DNA of 52,317 nt, from contig JAFTWA010000048.1 of NCBI GenBank assembly GCA_017465565.1, positions 1-52,317 of the forward strand. The letters run 5' to 3'. The notes under the pieces are model-generated. The model was not told the DNA's origin, searched no databases, and saw only the letters and a list, made by a program, of their open reading frames with translations. Each line of letters opens with the position of its first letter. The first letter of the stretch is position 1. Positions 1-10,875 of this stretch are shown here, piece by piece. This DNA comes from Tyzzerella sp. Its GTDB lineage: Bacteria; Bacillota; Clostridia; Lachnospirales; Lachnospiraceae. A program made the position numbers and the translations under genes.

Positions 1-149
1 AACTAGCAATTCTTTCCTTACTTTACTGTTTTTAGGTTTGACATTTAATGTCTGTTCTTGAATTTTTCTCTTAGAAATTTTCAGGAATTATCTTGTCATC
101 TATTGTTTAATTATCAATGTTCTTTTTGTTGTCTCGCGACAACTTCTAC
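1..149. other. Left-edge noncoding sequence
   Basis: I see no convincing gene here. The short plus-strand frame that crosses this stretch runs into the tRNA and has no ribosome binding site. At 128-143 there is a small perfect hairpin (GTTGTC, loop TCGC, GACAAC) with no U-tract on the correct side. The stretch probably forms the 5' leader of a minus-strand gene beyond the left edge, driven by the promoter at 150-178 (inference). Confidence 0.4.
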
Positions 150-178
150 ACTTTATCACAGGTTTTTTTACTTGTCAA
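150..178 (-). promoter_or_regulatory. Predicted sigma-A promoter reading off the left edge
   Basis: On the minus strand TTGACA (178-173) is followed after 17 bp by TAAAGT (155-150). The -35 is perfect and the spacing ideal, while the -10 departs from consensus. It lies downstream of tRNA-Ser and points out of the window, so its target gene is not visible. Confidence 0.5.
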
Positions 179-179
179 C

Positions 180-220
180 AACTTTTTTAAAAAAGTTTTT
201 ATTTTTCTTTTTTAAAAAAG
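180..220 (-). terminator. Probable tRNA-Ser terminator region of A/T palindromes
   Basis: Immediately 3' of the tRNA on the minus strand are two T6A6 palindromes (cores at 207-220 and about 180-197), giving two runs of U in the transcript. The stems contain almost only A-T pairs, so this is a weak intrinsic terminator. The tRNA structure followed by the first U-run may do the job. Confidence 0.4.
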
Positions 221-308
221 CGGAGAAAGAGGGATTTGAACCCTCGCGCCGGTCACCCGACCTACACCCTTAGCAGGGGCGCCTCTTCGGCCTCTTGAGT
301 ATTTCTCC
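221..308 (-). tRNA. tRNA-Ser (anticodon GCU)
   Basis: The minus strand folds into a class II tRNA. The acceptor is GGAGAAA paired with TTTCTCC, with discriminator G at 221. The anticodon loop CTGCTAA has anticodon GCT on a five-pair stem, there is a long variable arm as expected for serine, and the T arm is GAGGG-TTCAAAT-CCCTC. It reads AGC/AGU codons. CCA is not encoded. A full consensus promoter lies 50 bp upstream, so it appears to be its own transcription unit. Confidence 0.96.
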
Positions 309-359
309 GAACTTCTTTTACCATATGATATTCACGCCACAATTCACAGCGCAAGATTT

Positions 360-388
360 ATTATACTAGCGGCATTTTCAATTGTCAA
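360..388 (-). promoter_or_regulatory. Consensus sigma-A promoter of tRNA-Ser
   Basis: On the minus strand TTGACA (388-383), a 17-bp spacer and TATAAT (365-360) match both hexamers exactly. Transcription would start near 353, about 45 nt before the mature tRNA 5' end at 308. A perfect promoter is typical of stable RNA genes. Confidence 0.85.
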
Positions 389-397
389 CAATTTTTT

Positions 398-901
398 TTA
401 TAAATTTTTATAATCTTCAAAACGGGCTAAAATATAAAGATAATCTGACAATCTGTTCATATATTGTATCGCATATAAATCCAAATTATATTCTTTTTGA
501 ATTTTCCAAAAGATACGTTCTGCTTTTCTTGCTGCTACTCTGGCAAGGTCCAAACGAGCTGAAACTTCACAACCACCATATAATATTAATTTTTTCTCGC
601 GTTCAAAACTATTTTCGATATTATCTATTTTTTCTTCCAACGCATGTATATCTTCTTCATCAACCTGATACATTGGATTATCTGTATCGGCAACCCCTGC
701 CATGATAAACATTAATTCTTTTTGTATAGCTGATAATTCTTTTTTTAAATCATCTGATAAAATTACTTTTGCAAATCCAATATATGAATTTAGTTCGTCT
801 ATTGTACCAAGTAACTCGATTCTCTCATCTGCTTTTGAAACTTCTACTTCATTAATAAGAGAGGTTTTGCCCCTATCACCCTTTTTCGTGTATATCTTCA
901 T
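398..901 (-). CDS. PduO-type ATP:cob(I)alamin adenosyltransferase
   Basis: This 167-residue protein transfers the 5'-deoxyadenosyl group of ATP to reduced corrinoid to make the coenzyme B12 form, in the cytosol. The N-terminal YTKKGDRGKTSL matches the P-loop-like ATP motif of the family. RLDLARVAARKAER (about residues 116-129) and the C-terminal YMNRLSDYLYILAR match the two conserved helices that form the trimer active site. Length is normal for single-domain PduO enzymes. Its start lies 3 nt beyond the stop of the upstream plsC-like gene, with AAGGTGG inside the end of that gene, so the two are probably co-transcribed and translationally coupled. No cobalamin biosynthesis genes or B12 riboswitch are visible nearby, so its role is likely general corrinoid salvage (inference). 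Confidence 0.92.
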   Translation of the reverse strand: MKIYTKKGDRGKTSLINEVEVSKADERIELLGTIDELNSYIGFAKVILSDDLKKELSAIQKELMFIMAGVADTDNPMYQVDEEDIHALEEKIDNIENSFEREKKLILYGGCEVSARLDLARVAARKAERIFWKIQKEYNLDLYAIQYMNRLSDYLYILARFEDYKNL

Positions 902-904
902 AAT

Positions 905-1621
905 TTAATCCACCTTATTTTTTTCAATTACTTCTACGATTCTTCTTCTTACCTCTTCTGCAATTTCATTTGTCTTCATATCTTTATACTCTTCATAATA
1001 TAGAGGTTTTAAATAATGAACCTGTACATCTACTGGTTTTGTGGTATTGGTATCAAATGGTTTGAATGAATCAATTAAAGCGACTGGAACGATTGGACAT
1101 TTTGTTTTTGTAGCTGCTTTAAAACTGCCGCCTTTAAATTCACCTACATTATTTCCATTTTTTGATCTGGTTCCTTCAGGGAAAATCAGATAATTTCTAC
1201 CCTTTTTTACTTCATCTGCAACAGCCACAATAACCTTCATAGATTGTCTTACATCATCTCTATCTATAAAGAAGGCTTTCATACAACTGGCAATCTGTTT
1301 TATAAAAGGAACATCTTTTAATTCAATCTTATAAACAACTGACAACGGATTTGGACAACTATCAATAATAGCCAGAACGTCATACATTCCCTGATGATTT
1401 GGAAAAAACATAAAACCATTTTCTTTTGGAATATTTTCCTGTCCATAAGCTTTAATCGTAACATTTCCGCCTATATTAGCTCTTTCTACTATATATTTAA
1501 ATAATTTATTATGCTCCTCATCTGTATACTTATCCGGATGAGCTGCCATATAACATAGCTTTATCCACATTGGTATAACTCTTAAAATATTTCTAAATAC
1601 CATTAATAATATTCTTTTCAT
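905..1621 (-). CDS. plsC: 1-acyl-sn-glycerol-3-phosphate acyltransferase (PlsC family)
   Basis: This 238-residue member of the lysophosphatidic acid acyltransferase family acylates the sn-2 position of lysophosphatidate to make phosphatidate at the inner membrane face. The catalytic HX4D motif is seen as NHQGMYD (about residues 76-82). The second family motif, FPEGTRSKNG, lies near residues 149-158. A hydrophobic N-terminus (MKRILLMVFRNILRVIPMWI) may anchor it. AAGGAGA sits 7 nt before the start. It is first in a two-gene unit with the adenosyltransferase. Members of the family differ in acyl donor (acyl-ACP or acyl-CoA), which the sequence does not settle. Confidence 0.9.
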   Translation of the reverse strand: MKRILLMVFRNILRVIPMWIKLCYMAAHPDKYTDEEHNKLFKYIVERANIGGNVTIKAYGQENIPKENGFMFFPNHQGMYDVLAIIDSCPNPLSVVYKIELKDVPFIKQIASCMKAFFIDRDDVRQSMKVIVAVADEVKKGRNYLIFPEGTRSKNGNNVGEFKGGSFKAATKTKCPIVPVALIDSFKPFDTNTTKPVDVQVHYLKPLYYEEYKDMKTNEIAEEVRRRIVEVIEKNKVD

Positions 1622-1700
1622 ACAGTTTTCTCCTTTTTTTGGTAAGTTGTCCTTATATTATAGTAGATAAAATTTAAAGATTCAATAATCCTTTGCTCTG

Positions 1701-1729
1701 TTGTTTTTTCTTAATAATAAGATTATAAT
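1701..1729 (+). promoter_or_regulatory. Predicted promoter of the C_GCAxxG_C_C gene
   Basis: TTGTTT (1701-1706), a 17-bp spacer and a perfect TATAAT (1724-1729) lie 37 bp before the start codon of the only plus-strand gene on the left arm. The -35 is weak. Confidence 0.5.
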
Positions 1730-1765
1730 TGTTTTATAAATATTTTACGGAAAGAAGGCTTTGAT

Positions 1766-2212
1766 ATGGTAAAAGAAGTAAATCTTGAAGAACTTCAGAA
1801 AGATGCGGTGGAAATCTTCACAAGTGGTTTTGCCTGCTCTGAATCTGTTATTTATGCAATCCGCAAACATTTTGAAATTGAATTATCAGATGATGCCATT
1901 GCTATGAGTTCAGGATTCCCATGGGGACTTGGAGGAGGCGGATGTATCTGTGGAGCACTTGCTGGCGGTACAATGATGATTGGATATTTCTTTGGAAGAC
2001 GTACTCCTGGAGATCCTAAGATTAATAAATGTTTTGAATTAACAAAAGAATTACATGATTATTTTAAGGAGACAAATGGGGCTACATGTTGTAGAGTACT
2101 TATTAAGAATTATCCAGACCGTAATTCTCAGGAAAGAAAGAATCATTGTATTGAAATGGTAAAAACAACTGTTGTAAAAACAGCTGAAATTATCATGAGA
2201 GAATTAAATTAG
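1766..2212 (+). CDS. C_GCAxxG_C_C family protein (putative redox protein)
   Basis: This 148-residue protein belongs to the C_GCAxxG_C_C family, small proteins named for a conserved cysteine pattern and thought to bind a redox centre or metal. The signature is seen as FACSES (Cys near residue 24), GGGGCICGALAGG (about 55-67), then a later Cys in KCFEL and the CC pair in GATCCRVLI. Its role is unknown. It stands alone on the plus strand, opposite to its neighbours, with GAAAGAAGG ahead of the start, its own promoter-like sequence, and a hairpin terminator shared with gyrA. Family membership is confident, function is not. Confidence 0.85.
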   Translation: MVKEVNLEELQKDAVEIFTSGFACSESVIYAIRKHFEIELSDDAIAMSSGFPWGLGGGGCICGALAGGTMMIGYFFGRRTPGDPKINKCFELTKELHDYFKETNGATCCRVLIKNYPDRNSQERKNHCIEMVKTTVVKTAEIIMRELN

Positions 2213-2223
2213 TAAATTTGCAT

Positions 2224-2260
2224 AAAAGGAGTGGTAAACTTTTTAATTTACCACTCCTTA
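2224..2260. terminator. Bidirectional intrinsic terminator between C_GCAxxG_C_C gene and gyrA
   Basis: GGAGTGGTAAA (2228-2238) pairs perfectly with TTTACCACTCC (2247-2257) around an 8-base loop. A-rich sequence precedes and T-rich sequence follows the stem on both strands. It sits between two convergent genes and can serve both. Confidence 0.85.
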
Positions 2261-2268
2261 TTATTTTA

Positions 2269-4743
2269 TTATTCTTCTGTTATTTCTTCTTCAGAATCTG
2301 TCTGGGTTTCTCTAACTTTTGCAATACTAGCAACTTTTGAATTGTCATGTAAATTAATTAGTTTCACACCCGAAGTTATACGACCTAAAACTGAGATTCC
2401 ACTACATTCCATACGGATAATAATTCCTTCCGTATTAATAATCATAATCTCATTATCTTCATTTACTGATTTTGCTCCAACCACTTCTCCGGTCTTTTCT
2501 GTAATCTTATAACATTTTACACCTTTACCACCACGGTTCTGAGCAGTGAATTCAGAAATATCTGTACGTTTACCCATACCCTTTTCAGATACGATTAATA
2601 ATTGTTCACCTTGTGCATCAAGCTGCATTGCAACAACTTCATCATCATCCACAAGATTGATACCGCGGACACCCATTGATGTTCTTCCTGTTGGACGCAC
2701 ATCCTGTTCATCAAAGCGGATACATTGTCCGTATTTTGTTACAAGGAATACATCTCTTTCGTTATCTGTAAATTTCACTTCAATGAGTTCATCATCATCA
2801 CGAAGTGTGATAGCAGCAAGCCCTGTCTTTCTTACATTTGAATAATCTGTAATCTTTGTTTTCTTTACAAGACCTTTCTTTGTTGCCATAAGGAGATATT
2901 GTCCGTCTTCATATTCCTTGATTGGAATCATAGCAGTAATTTTTTCTTCCGGCATTAATTGTATTAAGTTTACAATTGCCATACCTCTTGAAGTTCTGCT
3001 TGCTTCTGGAATTTCATATGCTTTTAATCGATATACACGACCTGTATTTGTGAAGAACATAATATAATGATGAGAAGATGTCATAAATAATTCTTCTACA
3101 TAATCTTCCTGCAGGGTCTGCATACCTTTAATACCCTTACCACCACGGTTCTGACTCTTGAATGTATCCGTTGTCATACGTTTGATGTATCCAAGCTTTG
3201 TCATTGCAACAACCACATCTTGTTCAGGAATTAAATCTTCCATTGATAAATCAAATTCATCAAATCCAATTTGTGTTCTTCTTTCATCACCGTATTTTTC
3301 AGCGATAATTAAGATTTCTTCTTTGATAACCCGGAGTAGAATTTTTCTGTCAGAAAGGATTGCTTTCAATTCTCCGATTCTCTGCATTAACTCTGCATAC
3401 TCTGTTTCCAGTTTTTCTCTCTCCAAACCAGTCAGAGCACGGAGTCTCATATCAACAATCGCTTGAGCCTGCACATCTGTCAGCTTAAATTCTTCAATTA
3501 ATCCTTCTTTTGCAATCTGAGTTGTTTTTGAACCACGAACAATTGCAATTACTCTGTCAATATTATCAAGGGCGATTAATAAACCTTGTAAAATGTGAGC
3601 TCTTTCTTCTGCTTTATTCAGTTCATACTGAGTTCTTCTTGTTACAACCTCTTCCTGATGCTGCAGATAAAACTTGAGCATATCAAGAATATTTAATACC
3701 TTTGGCTCATTATTAACCAATGCTAACATGATAACTCCAAATGTATCCTGAAGCTGAGTATGTTTATATAATTGATTTAATAAAACATTTGCATTTACAT
3801 CACGGCGAAGTTCAATACAGATTCTCATACCTTCACGGCTTGATTGATCTTCTAATGCAGTGATTCCATCAATTTTCTTGTCTCTTACAAGCTCTGCGAT
3901 TTTTTCAATTAATCTTGCTTTATTTACCATGAAAGGAAGTTCCGTTACGATGATACGGTTCTTCCCATTTGCCATTGGTTCGATATCTGTCACAGCACGA
4001 ACTCTTATTTTTCCGCGGCCTGTGCGGTATGCTTCTTCAATTCCTCTTGTTCCAAGGATAGTTGCTCCGGTTGGAAAATCTGGTCCTTTGATAATTTGAA
4101 GAATATCTTCAATGGATGTTTCTCCATTTTCATCAATCTGGTCGTCAATAATTTTTACAACTGCATTTATTACTTCACGTAAATTATGTGGTGGAATATT
4201 TGTAGCCATACCAACCGCAATACCTGAAGTACCATTTACCAGAAGGTTTGGAAATCTTGCTGGCAATACAACTGGTTCTTTTTCTGTCTCGTCAAAGTTT
4301 GGTGTGAAATCAACTGTATTTTTATTAATATCTGCAGTTAATTCCATCGAAATTTTGCTGAGACGGGCTTCTGTATAACGCATGGCGGCTGCGCCGTCAC
4401 CGTCTACAGAACCAAAGTTTCCATGACCATCAACAAGTGGATATCTTGTAGACCATTCCTGGGCCATATTTACAAGAGCTCCATAAATTGAACTGTCACC
4501 ATGTGGGTGATATTTACCCATGGTGTCACCGACGATACGGGCACATTTACGATGTGGCTTATCCGGACCGTTGTTCAGTTCAATCATAGAATATAAAATT
4601 CTTCTTTGTACTGGTTTCAAACCATCTCTTACATCAGGTAATGCACGAGACGCAATAACGCTCATTGCATAATCAATATAAGAGGTTTCCATCGTCTTTT
4701 TTAAATCGACTTCCTGGACTTTATCAAAAATATTATCTTCCAT
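2269..4743 (-). CDS. gyrA: DNA gyrase subunit A
   Basis: GyrA (824 residues) is the breakage-reunion subunit of the A2B2 gyrase that introduces negative supercoils. The catalytic tyrosine is Tyr123 in MRYTEARL. The quinolone-determining region near residues 78-95 reads [13 protein letters not shown], with Ser84 and Gly88 at the positions equivalent to E. coli Ser83 and Asp87. The C-terminal DNA-wrapping beta-pinwheel carries the GyrA box [10 protein letters not shown], and a second QNRGGKGVK further on. Length is normal. It follows gyrB by 17 nt and ends the dnaN-recF-gyrB-gyrA operon. Gly88 is unusual relative to model species (see findings). Confidence 0.98.
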   Translation of the reverse strand: MEDNIFDKVQEVDLKKTMETSYIDYAMSVIASRALPDVRDGLKPVQRRILYSMIELNNGPDKPHRKCARIVGDTMGKYHPHGDSSIYGALVNMAQEWSTRYPLVDGHGNFGSVDGDGAAAMRYTEARLSKISMELTADINKNTVDFTPNFDETEKEPVVLPARFPNLLVNGTSGIAVGMATNIPPHNLREVINAVVKIIDDQIDENGETSIEDILQIIKGPDFPTGATILGTRGIEEAYRTGRGKIRVRAVTDIEPMANGKNRIIVTELPFMVNKARLIEKIAELVRDKKIDGITALEDQSSREGMRICIELRRDVNANVLLNQLYKHTQLQDTFGVIMLALVNNEPKVLNILDMLKFYLQHQEEVVTRRTQYELNKAEERAHILQGLLIALDNIDRVIAIVRGSKTTQIAKEGLIEEFKLTDVQAQAIVDMRLRALTGLEREKLETEYAELMQRIGELKAILSDRKILLRVIKEEILIIAEKYGDERRTQIGFDEFDLSMEDLIPEQDVVVAMTKLGYIKRMTTDTFKSQNRGGKGIKGMQTLQEDYVEELFMTSSHHYIMFFTNTGRVYRLKAYEIPEASRTSRGMAIVNLIQLMPEEKITAMIPIKEYEDGQYLLMATKKGLVKKTKITDYSNVRKTGLAAITLRDDDELIEVKFTDNERDVFLVTKYGQCIRFDEQDVRPTGRTSMGVRGINLVDDDEVVAMQLDAQGEQLLIVSEKGMGKRTDISEFTAQNRGGKGVKCYKITEKTGEVVGAKSVNEDNEIMIINTEGIIIRMECSGISVLGRITSGVKLINLHDNSKVASIAKVRETQTDSEEEITEE

Positions 4744-4760
4744 TGTCTATTCTCCCTGTT

Positions 4761-6686
<1,926 letters not shown>

Positions 6687-7772
6687 CTAGTTTTCTCTTA
6701 CCACATGTCCTTGCTCTACATGTAAAATTTTATTTATAGAAAAACGGTGATTGACAAAATCATCTAATCCTGTACATGTGATTAGAGTCTGTACATCACG
6801 AATACTATCTAATAAATAGTTTTGCCTGTGTTTATCTAACTCAGACAATACATCATCCAATAATAATATTGGTGTGTCATTAATTACTTTTTTCACGAGT
6901 TCAATCTCAGATAATTTTAAAGATAATGCTGCTGTCCTCTGCTGCCCCTGAGATCCAAACTTTCGAATATCAATTTCATTTGCTATAAAACAAATATCAT
7001 CTCGATGAGGTCCTACTGAAGTACTCTTCATCCTGATATCCCGTTCTCTGTTTTTAAAAAGTGCTGTTTCCAAATCATAGATACCAGTTCCTGGTTCATA
7101 AACAAGTTTTAAATTTTCTTTTCCACCTGTTAATTTTTCATGCACTTTTCCAATGATATCATTCATTTGTTCAATAAATATTTTTCTTCTTTCAATTACT
7201 TTTTTCCCATATTGAACAAGCTGTAAATCCCATATATCTAAGGTTTCTAATAAATCATTTCTTTCATAAATATCTTTTAACAATTTATTTCTTTGGTTTA
7301 CAATGCGGTTATAATTTGATAAATCACTCAAATATACTTTATCAAGCTGTGCAAGCTCCAAATCAATAAATCTTCTTCTTTCAGCCGGTCCATTTTTTAT
7401 AATATTCAAATCTTCCGGTGAGAAAAATACAATATTTATTATACCAAATAATTCACTTGCTTTTCTGATTGGAATCTTATTAATTGCAATTCCTTTTGGA
7501 CTATTTTTCTTTAAATGTATATCAATCTTAAAAGGAACTCCATTTTTTTCAACTACGGTCTCTATATGAGCTTCTTCTTCACCAAAGCGTATAAGGTCGC
7601 GGTCCTTTGTCCCGCGATGAGACTTCGTAGTTCCTGTCAAATAAATGGATTCCAGTATGTTTGTTTTTCCCTGGGCATTATCACCATAGAAAATATTAGT
7701 CTCTGAATCAAATTCTAAATCCAGTAAATCATAATTTCTAAAATTTTTAAGTTTCAAAGACTTCACAAACAT
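6687..7772 (-). CDS. recF: DNA replication and repair protein RecF
   Basis: RecF (361 residues) is an SMC-like ATPase that works with RecO and RecR to load RecA at gapped DNA. Walker A is YGDNAQGKTNILE (about residues 29-41), the signature region is KFGSQGQQRTAALSLKL and Walker B is LLLDDVLSELD, all in the usual order and spacing. The ribosome binding site is weak (GGTG), with 21 nt to the S4-protein gene, so translation may depend on coupling. It lies in the classic dnaN-yaaA-recF-gyrB order of Firmicutes. Confidence 0.97.
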   Translation of the reverse strand: MFVKSLKLKNFRNYDLLDLEFDSETNIFYGDNAQGKTNILESIYLTGTTKSHRGTKDRDLIRFGEEEAHIETVVEKNGVPFKIDIHLKKNSPKGIAINKIPIRKASELFGIINIVFFSPEDLNIIKNGPAERRRFIDLELAQLDKVYLSDLSNYNRIVNQRNKLLKDIYERNDLLETLDIWDLQLVQYGKKVIERRKIFIEQMNDIIGKVHEKLTGGKENLKLVYEPGTGIYDLETALFKNRERDIRMKSTSVGPHRDDICFIANEIDIRKFGSQGQQRTAALSLKLSEIELVKKVINDTPILLLDDVLSELDKHRQNYLLDSIRDVQTLITCTGLDDFVNHRFSINKILHVEQGHVVREN

Positions 7773-7793
7773 ACTAGCACCAACTAAACAATC

Positions 7794-8003
7794 TTATTTT
7801 ACAATTTTAATTTTTTCGCCATCAAAAGATACCACGTCTCCGTCGTATAATTTTCTGCCTCTTCTTGTATCAGCTTCACCATTTACCAATACAAGACCTT
7901 CCTGTATTACATCTTTGGCTTCCACTCCAGATTCAACCAATCCAGCAGCTTTTAAAGCCTGGCCAAGTTTTATAAATTCATCTCTTAATTTTATAACTTC
8001 CAT
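7794..8003 (-). CDS. yaaA: S4 domain RNA-binding protein YaaA
   Basis: This 69-residue protein is little more than one S4 RNA-binding fold: IKLGQALKAAGLVESG, then AKDVIQEGLVLVNGEADTRRGRKLYDGDVV, the typical S4 loop and strand pattern. The gene is conserved between dnaN and recF across Firmicutes and is linked to ribosome assembly. The gap to dnaN is 8 nt, so it is part of the operon. Assignment rests on both sequence and position. Confidence 0.92.
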   Translation of the reverse strand: MEVIKLRDEFIKLGQALKAAGLVESGVEAKDVIQEGLVLVNGEADTRRGRKLYDGDVVSFDGEKIKIVK

Positions 8004-8011
8004 ATCTTCCC

Positions 8012-9121
8012 TTACGCTCCAGCATTAAAGTTTACAGGTAAAATCAAATAAATATAAGTTTCTTTTTCATCTTTGATAAAGCAAGGAGCTTTTGGATTCA
8101 TGAGATAAAGAGTAACTTCTTCATCATCAATGACACGAAGTGCATCGATTAAGAATTTAGGATTAAATCCAATTAATAAATCTTTACCTTCTTTTGTAAT
8201 CATAATTTCTTCGTTCATAGAACCAATTTGTGATTTGATTCGAAGTTCCATCATTTCATCCATGATGTTAATGATGATAGGTTTCTTATCTCCTTCTTTC
8301 ACAAGAAGAGTTGCTCTATCAATACAGCTTAAAAGCTCTTTCTTGTTAATCTTAACTTTTGTTTCATAGTCGCTTGATAACATTTGCTCAATTCTAAAAT
8401 ATTCGCCTTCAATCAAACGAGATACAACTACTGTATTGTCAAATTCAAATACTATATGATTATTTGTAAATGAAATATTAACTTCACTTTCTACTTCTCC
8501 CGATAAAATCTTACTTACTTCCATAAGTGTCTTTCCAGGAACAACAACTTTTCTAGGATTGTAAGAATCCTTTAATTCAGTTTTTCGAATTGAAATTCTA
8601 TGACCATCCAAAGAAACAACCTTTAACATGTTGTTGTCAATTTGGAATAACTCACCAGTCATTAATTTATTACTGTCATTATCAGCAATTGAAAAAATAG
8701 TCTGTCTAATAATTTCTTTCAAAGTAAATTGAGAAAGTGTAATAGTTTCTGTTTTCTCAACATAAGGAAGATAAGAAAAATCTTCTCCTGATTTTGAAGA
8801 AATATTAAATTTAGCCTTTTCACAAGTAATTGTTGTCTGAAGATTTGTATCCGTTTCAATTACTACTTCATTATCTGGAAGCTTACGAACGATTTCTGAA
8901 AAAATCTTAGCATCAATTGCGATAAGACCTTTTTGAATAATTTCACCTTCAACAACAGTTTCGATACCAAGTTCCATATCGTTTGCTGTGAACTTAATAA
9001 TGTCTGTTGTAGCGTCTATAAGAATACATTCAAGTATAGGCATTGTAGTTTTTGAAGGTACTGCTTTTGAAACAATGCTAACACCTTTTACAAGATTTGA
9101 TTTTGAACAAATAATTTTCAT
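8012..9121 (-). CDS. dnaN: DNA polymerase III beta sliding clamp
   Basis: The clamp (369 residues) encircles DNA and tethers polymerase III. The start is set at 9121: MKIICSKSNLVKGVSIVSKAV is the conserved N-terminus, and AAAGGAG precedes this ATG. The open frame continues upstream to 9247 but would add 42 residues encoded by origin sequence and has no family support. Three clamp domains of about 120 residues each are recognisable, ending with the C-terminal ILPVNFNAGA (family: LMPVR..). It is the first gene of the minus-strand operon, and its upstream region holds a DnaA box cluster. Confidence 0.97.
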   Translation of the reverse strand: MKIICSKSNLVKGVSIVSKAVPSKTTMPILECILIDATTDIIKFTANDMELGIETVVEGEIIQKGLIAIDAKIFSEIVRKLPDNEVVIETDTNLQTTITCEKAKFNISSKSGEDFSYLPYVEKTETITLSQFTLKEIIRQTIFSIADNDSNKLMTGELFQIDNNMLKVVSLDGHRISIRKTELKDSYNPRKVVVPGKTLMEVSKILSGEVESEVNISFTNNHIVFEFDNTVVVSRLIEGEYFRIEQMLSSDYETKVKINKKELLSCIDRATLLVKEGDKKPIIINIMDEMMELRIKSQIGSMNEEIMITKEGKDLLIGFNPKFLIDALRVIDDEEVTLYLMNPKAPCFIKDEKETYIYLILPVNFNAGA

Positions 9122-9197
9122 AATGTGTATAACTCCTTTCAGTGCTTTTTTATGTATGTATTTATTAAAAGATTTTAGCAGTAATAGTATTAGGGAC

Positions 9198-9383
9198 TGT
9201 GGATAAGTGGATAAGTGCTTGAACCCTTGATGTTTAAAGGGTTTCAAGTATGGATAACTATGTTGAAAAGGATATGGATTACCCGTGGATAAAATATGGA
9301 TAACTTTTCATCAAAAAGTCAGCACATTATTTATCCACATGTTATAAACATATTATCCACAGTTTATCCACAACTTTTCCACA
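9198..9383. other. oriC part 1: DnaA box cluster between dnaA and dnaN
   Basis: Perfect 9-mers TGTGGATAA or its complement TTATCCACA occur at 9198-9206, 9331-9339, 9353-9361 and 9364-9372. One-mismatch copies lie at 9206-9214, 9249-9257, 9284-9292, 9295-9303 and 9375-9383. The left group is in plus orientation and the right group in minus orientation, so the cluster is mirrored. It overlaps the 5' leader of dnaN, so DnaA binding may also regulate the clamp operon (inference). Confidence 0.92.
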
Positions 9384-9397
9384 AGTTATGAACACTT

Positions 9398-10780
9398 TTA
9401 CACAGGGTTAATTTTCTTTTTAATAATTTCTACAGTATTATTTAAAGCTTCATTTATCTTAATTTCTTCTGCCACTTTGTCAATTCCATGACTTACAGTA
9501 GAATGATCACGTCCTCCAAGTATGATACCTATTGATTTTAAAGGAGTGTCTGTCATTAAACGGCATAAATACATTGCAATCTGTCTAGGAATAGCAATGT
9601 TAGAATTACGTTTACCACTCTTCAAATCTGAAATGGAAATAGAAAAATGTTCGGAAACAATTTCTAAAATAAGTTCAGGTGTAATTTGTCTGGTTTCATT
9701 TGGAGAAACGATGTCTTTTAAAGCCTCTGCTGCTAACATAATATTAATTTCTTCGTTCTTTAATTTATGTAAAGCAATCAGTTTATTAAGAGAGCTTTCC
9801 AGTTCACGAATGTTTGATTTTACATTTGTGGCAATATATTGCATTACTTCATTTGGAATATGGTATCTTTGTAAACCATCTAATTCTTCTTTTTTACGGA
9901 GAATAGCCATTCTTGTTTCATAATCTGGAGAACTGATATCTGCAATAATTCCCCATTCAAAGCGTGTACGAAGTCTCGCTTCTAATGTTTTAATATCTTT
10001 TGGCGGCTTATCACTTGAAATAATGATTTGCTTTCCGGATAAATGTAAATGATTAAATGTATGGAAAAACTCTTCTTGTGTACTTTCTTTTCCTATAATA
10101 AATTGAATGTCATCAATTAAAAGCACATCGATATTACGGTATTTTTCCCTAAAAGCTGTCATTGCAAGTTCATTTCCACCGCTTGTCTTACCACTTTTCA
10201 AGGCCTCAATCAGTTCATTTGTAAAAGTTTCACTTGTTACATATAAAACTTTTTTTGAAGGATCCTTTTCTAATATGAAATGTGCAGCGGAATGCATCAA
10301 GTGAGTTTTACCAAGTCCAACCCCTCCATATAAGAAAAGAGGATTATAGACTTCACCCGGAGATTCTGCAACAGCTAACGATGCAGCATGAGCGAAATTA
10401 TTGTTTCCACCAACTACAAATGTATCAAAAGTATATTTTGGATTCAAATTAGCCTGTTCAAAAATATCGATTCTGTTTTTCATTCTTTTATTATTATCCG
10501 ATAAATTAGAAGTAAGCTGTGACGAATCATCAGCAGCAATAAATTTTACTTCAAATTCTTGTCCAATAATTTCAGCAATACATACCTGAAAAGGAAGTAA
10601 GTATTTTTTTGTGATGTAATCAACACTTGCTTTCATAGGAACAAGAATATAAACAGTTGTATCTGTTATATCATATACTTCTAATGGAGCAATCCATGTT
10701 TTAAATGAAACATCAGAAAGTCCATGTTCAATTTTCAATCTGTGGATAATTTCATCCCATTTTTCCGCTACTAAATTCAT
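9398..10780 (-). CDS. dnaA: Chromosomal replication initiator protein DnaA
   Basis: DnaA (460 residues) binds DnaA boxes and melts the origin. Domain I is at the N-terminus (WDEIIHRLKIEHGLSDVSF..W). Domain III is the AAA+ module, with Walker A GGVGLGKTHL (about residues 152-161), Walker B VLLIDDIQFI and the arginine-finger region EARLRTRFEWGII. Domain IV ends with the DnaA signature GGRDHSTVSHGIDKV, which contacts the box; SHGIDKV departs from the common MHACEKI-like ending but keeps the helix. GATTAGGAG precedes the start. A promoter at 10836-10864 lies beside a DnaA box, consistent with autoregulation. Confidence 0.98.
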   Translation of the reverse strand: MNLVAEKWDEIIHRLKIEHGLSDVSFKTWIAPLEVYDITDTTVYILVPMKASVDYITKKYLLPFQVCIAEIIGQEFEVKFIAADDSSQLTSNLSDNNKRMKNRIDIFEQANLNPKYTFDTFVVGGNNNFAHAASLAVAESPGEVYNPLFLYGGVGLGKTHLMHSAAHFILEKDPSKKVLYVTSETFTNELIEALKSGKTSGGNELAMTAFREKYRNIDVLLIDDIQFIIGKESTQEEFFHTFNHLHLSGKQIIISSDKPPKDIKTLEARLRTRFEWGIIADISSPDYETRMAILRKKEELDGLQRYHIPNEVMQYIATNVKSNIRELESSLNKLIALHKLKNEEINIMLAAEALKDIVSPNETRQITPELILEIVSEHFSISISDLKSGKRNSNIAIPRQIAMYLCRLMTDTPLKSIGIILGGRDHSTVSHGIDKVAEEIKINEALNNTVEIIKKKINPV

Positions 10781-10835
10781 TATATATAACTCCTAATCTT
10801 ACAAATAAGATATATTAAGACAATATCTCGATAAT

Positions 10836-10864
10836 ATTCTACATCAAAAGACGAAGTTTATCAA
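10836..10864 (-). promoter_or_regulatory. Predicted dnaA promoter
   Basis: On the minus strand TTGATA (10864-10859), a 17-bp spacer and TAGAAT (10841-10836) each match the sigma-A consensus at five of six positions. A perfect DnaA box at 10876-10884 begins 12 bp upstream of the -35, well placed for autorepression. Confidence 0.6.
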
Positions 10865-10875
10865 TGATTAAAAAA

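Noticed and set aside
382-705. 107-codon plus-strand frame over the adenosyltransferase gene
   Set aside because: Antisense to a well-supported gene; Tyr/Leu-rich with no recognisable domain.
9122-9247. N-terminal extension of dnaN (42 codons)
   Set aside because: It is encoded by origin sequence and has no counterpart in DnaN; AAAGGAG supports the start at 9121.
9522-9923. 133-codon plus-strand open frame inside dnaA
   Set aside because: Antisense to a certain gene with no promoter or ribosome binding site.
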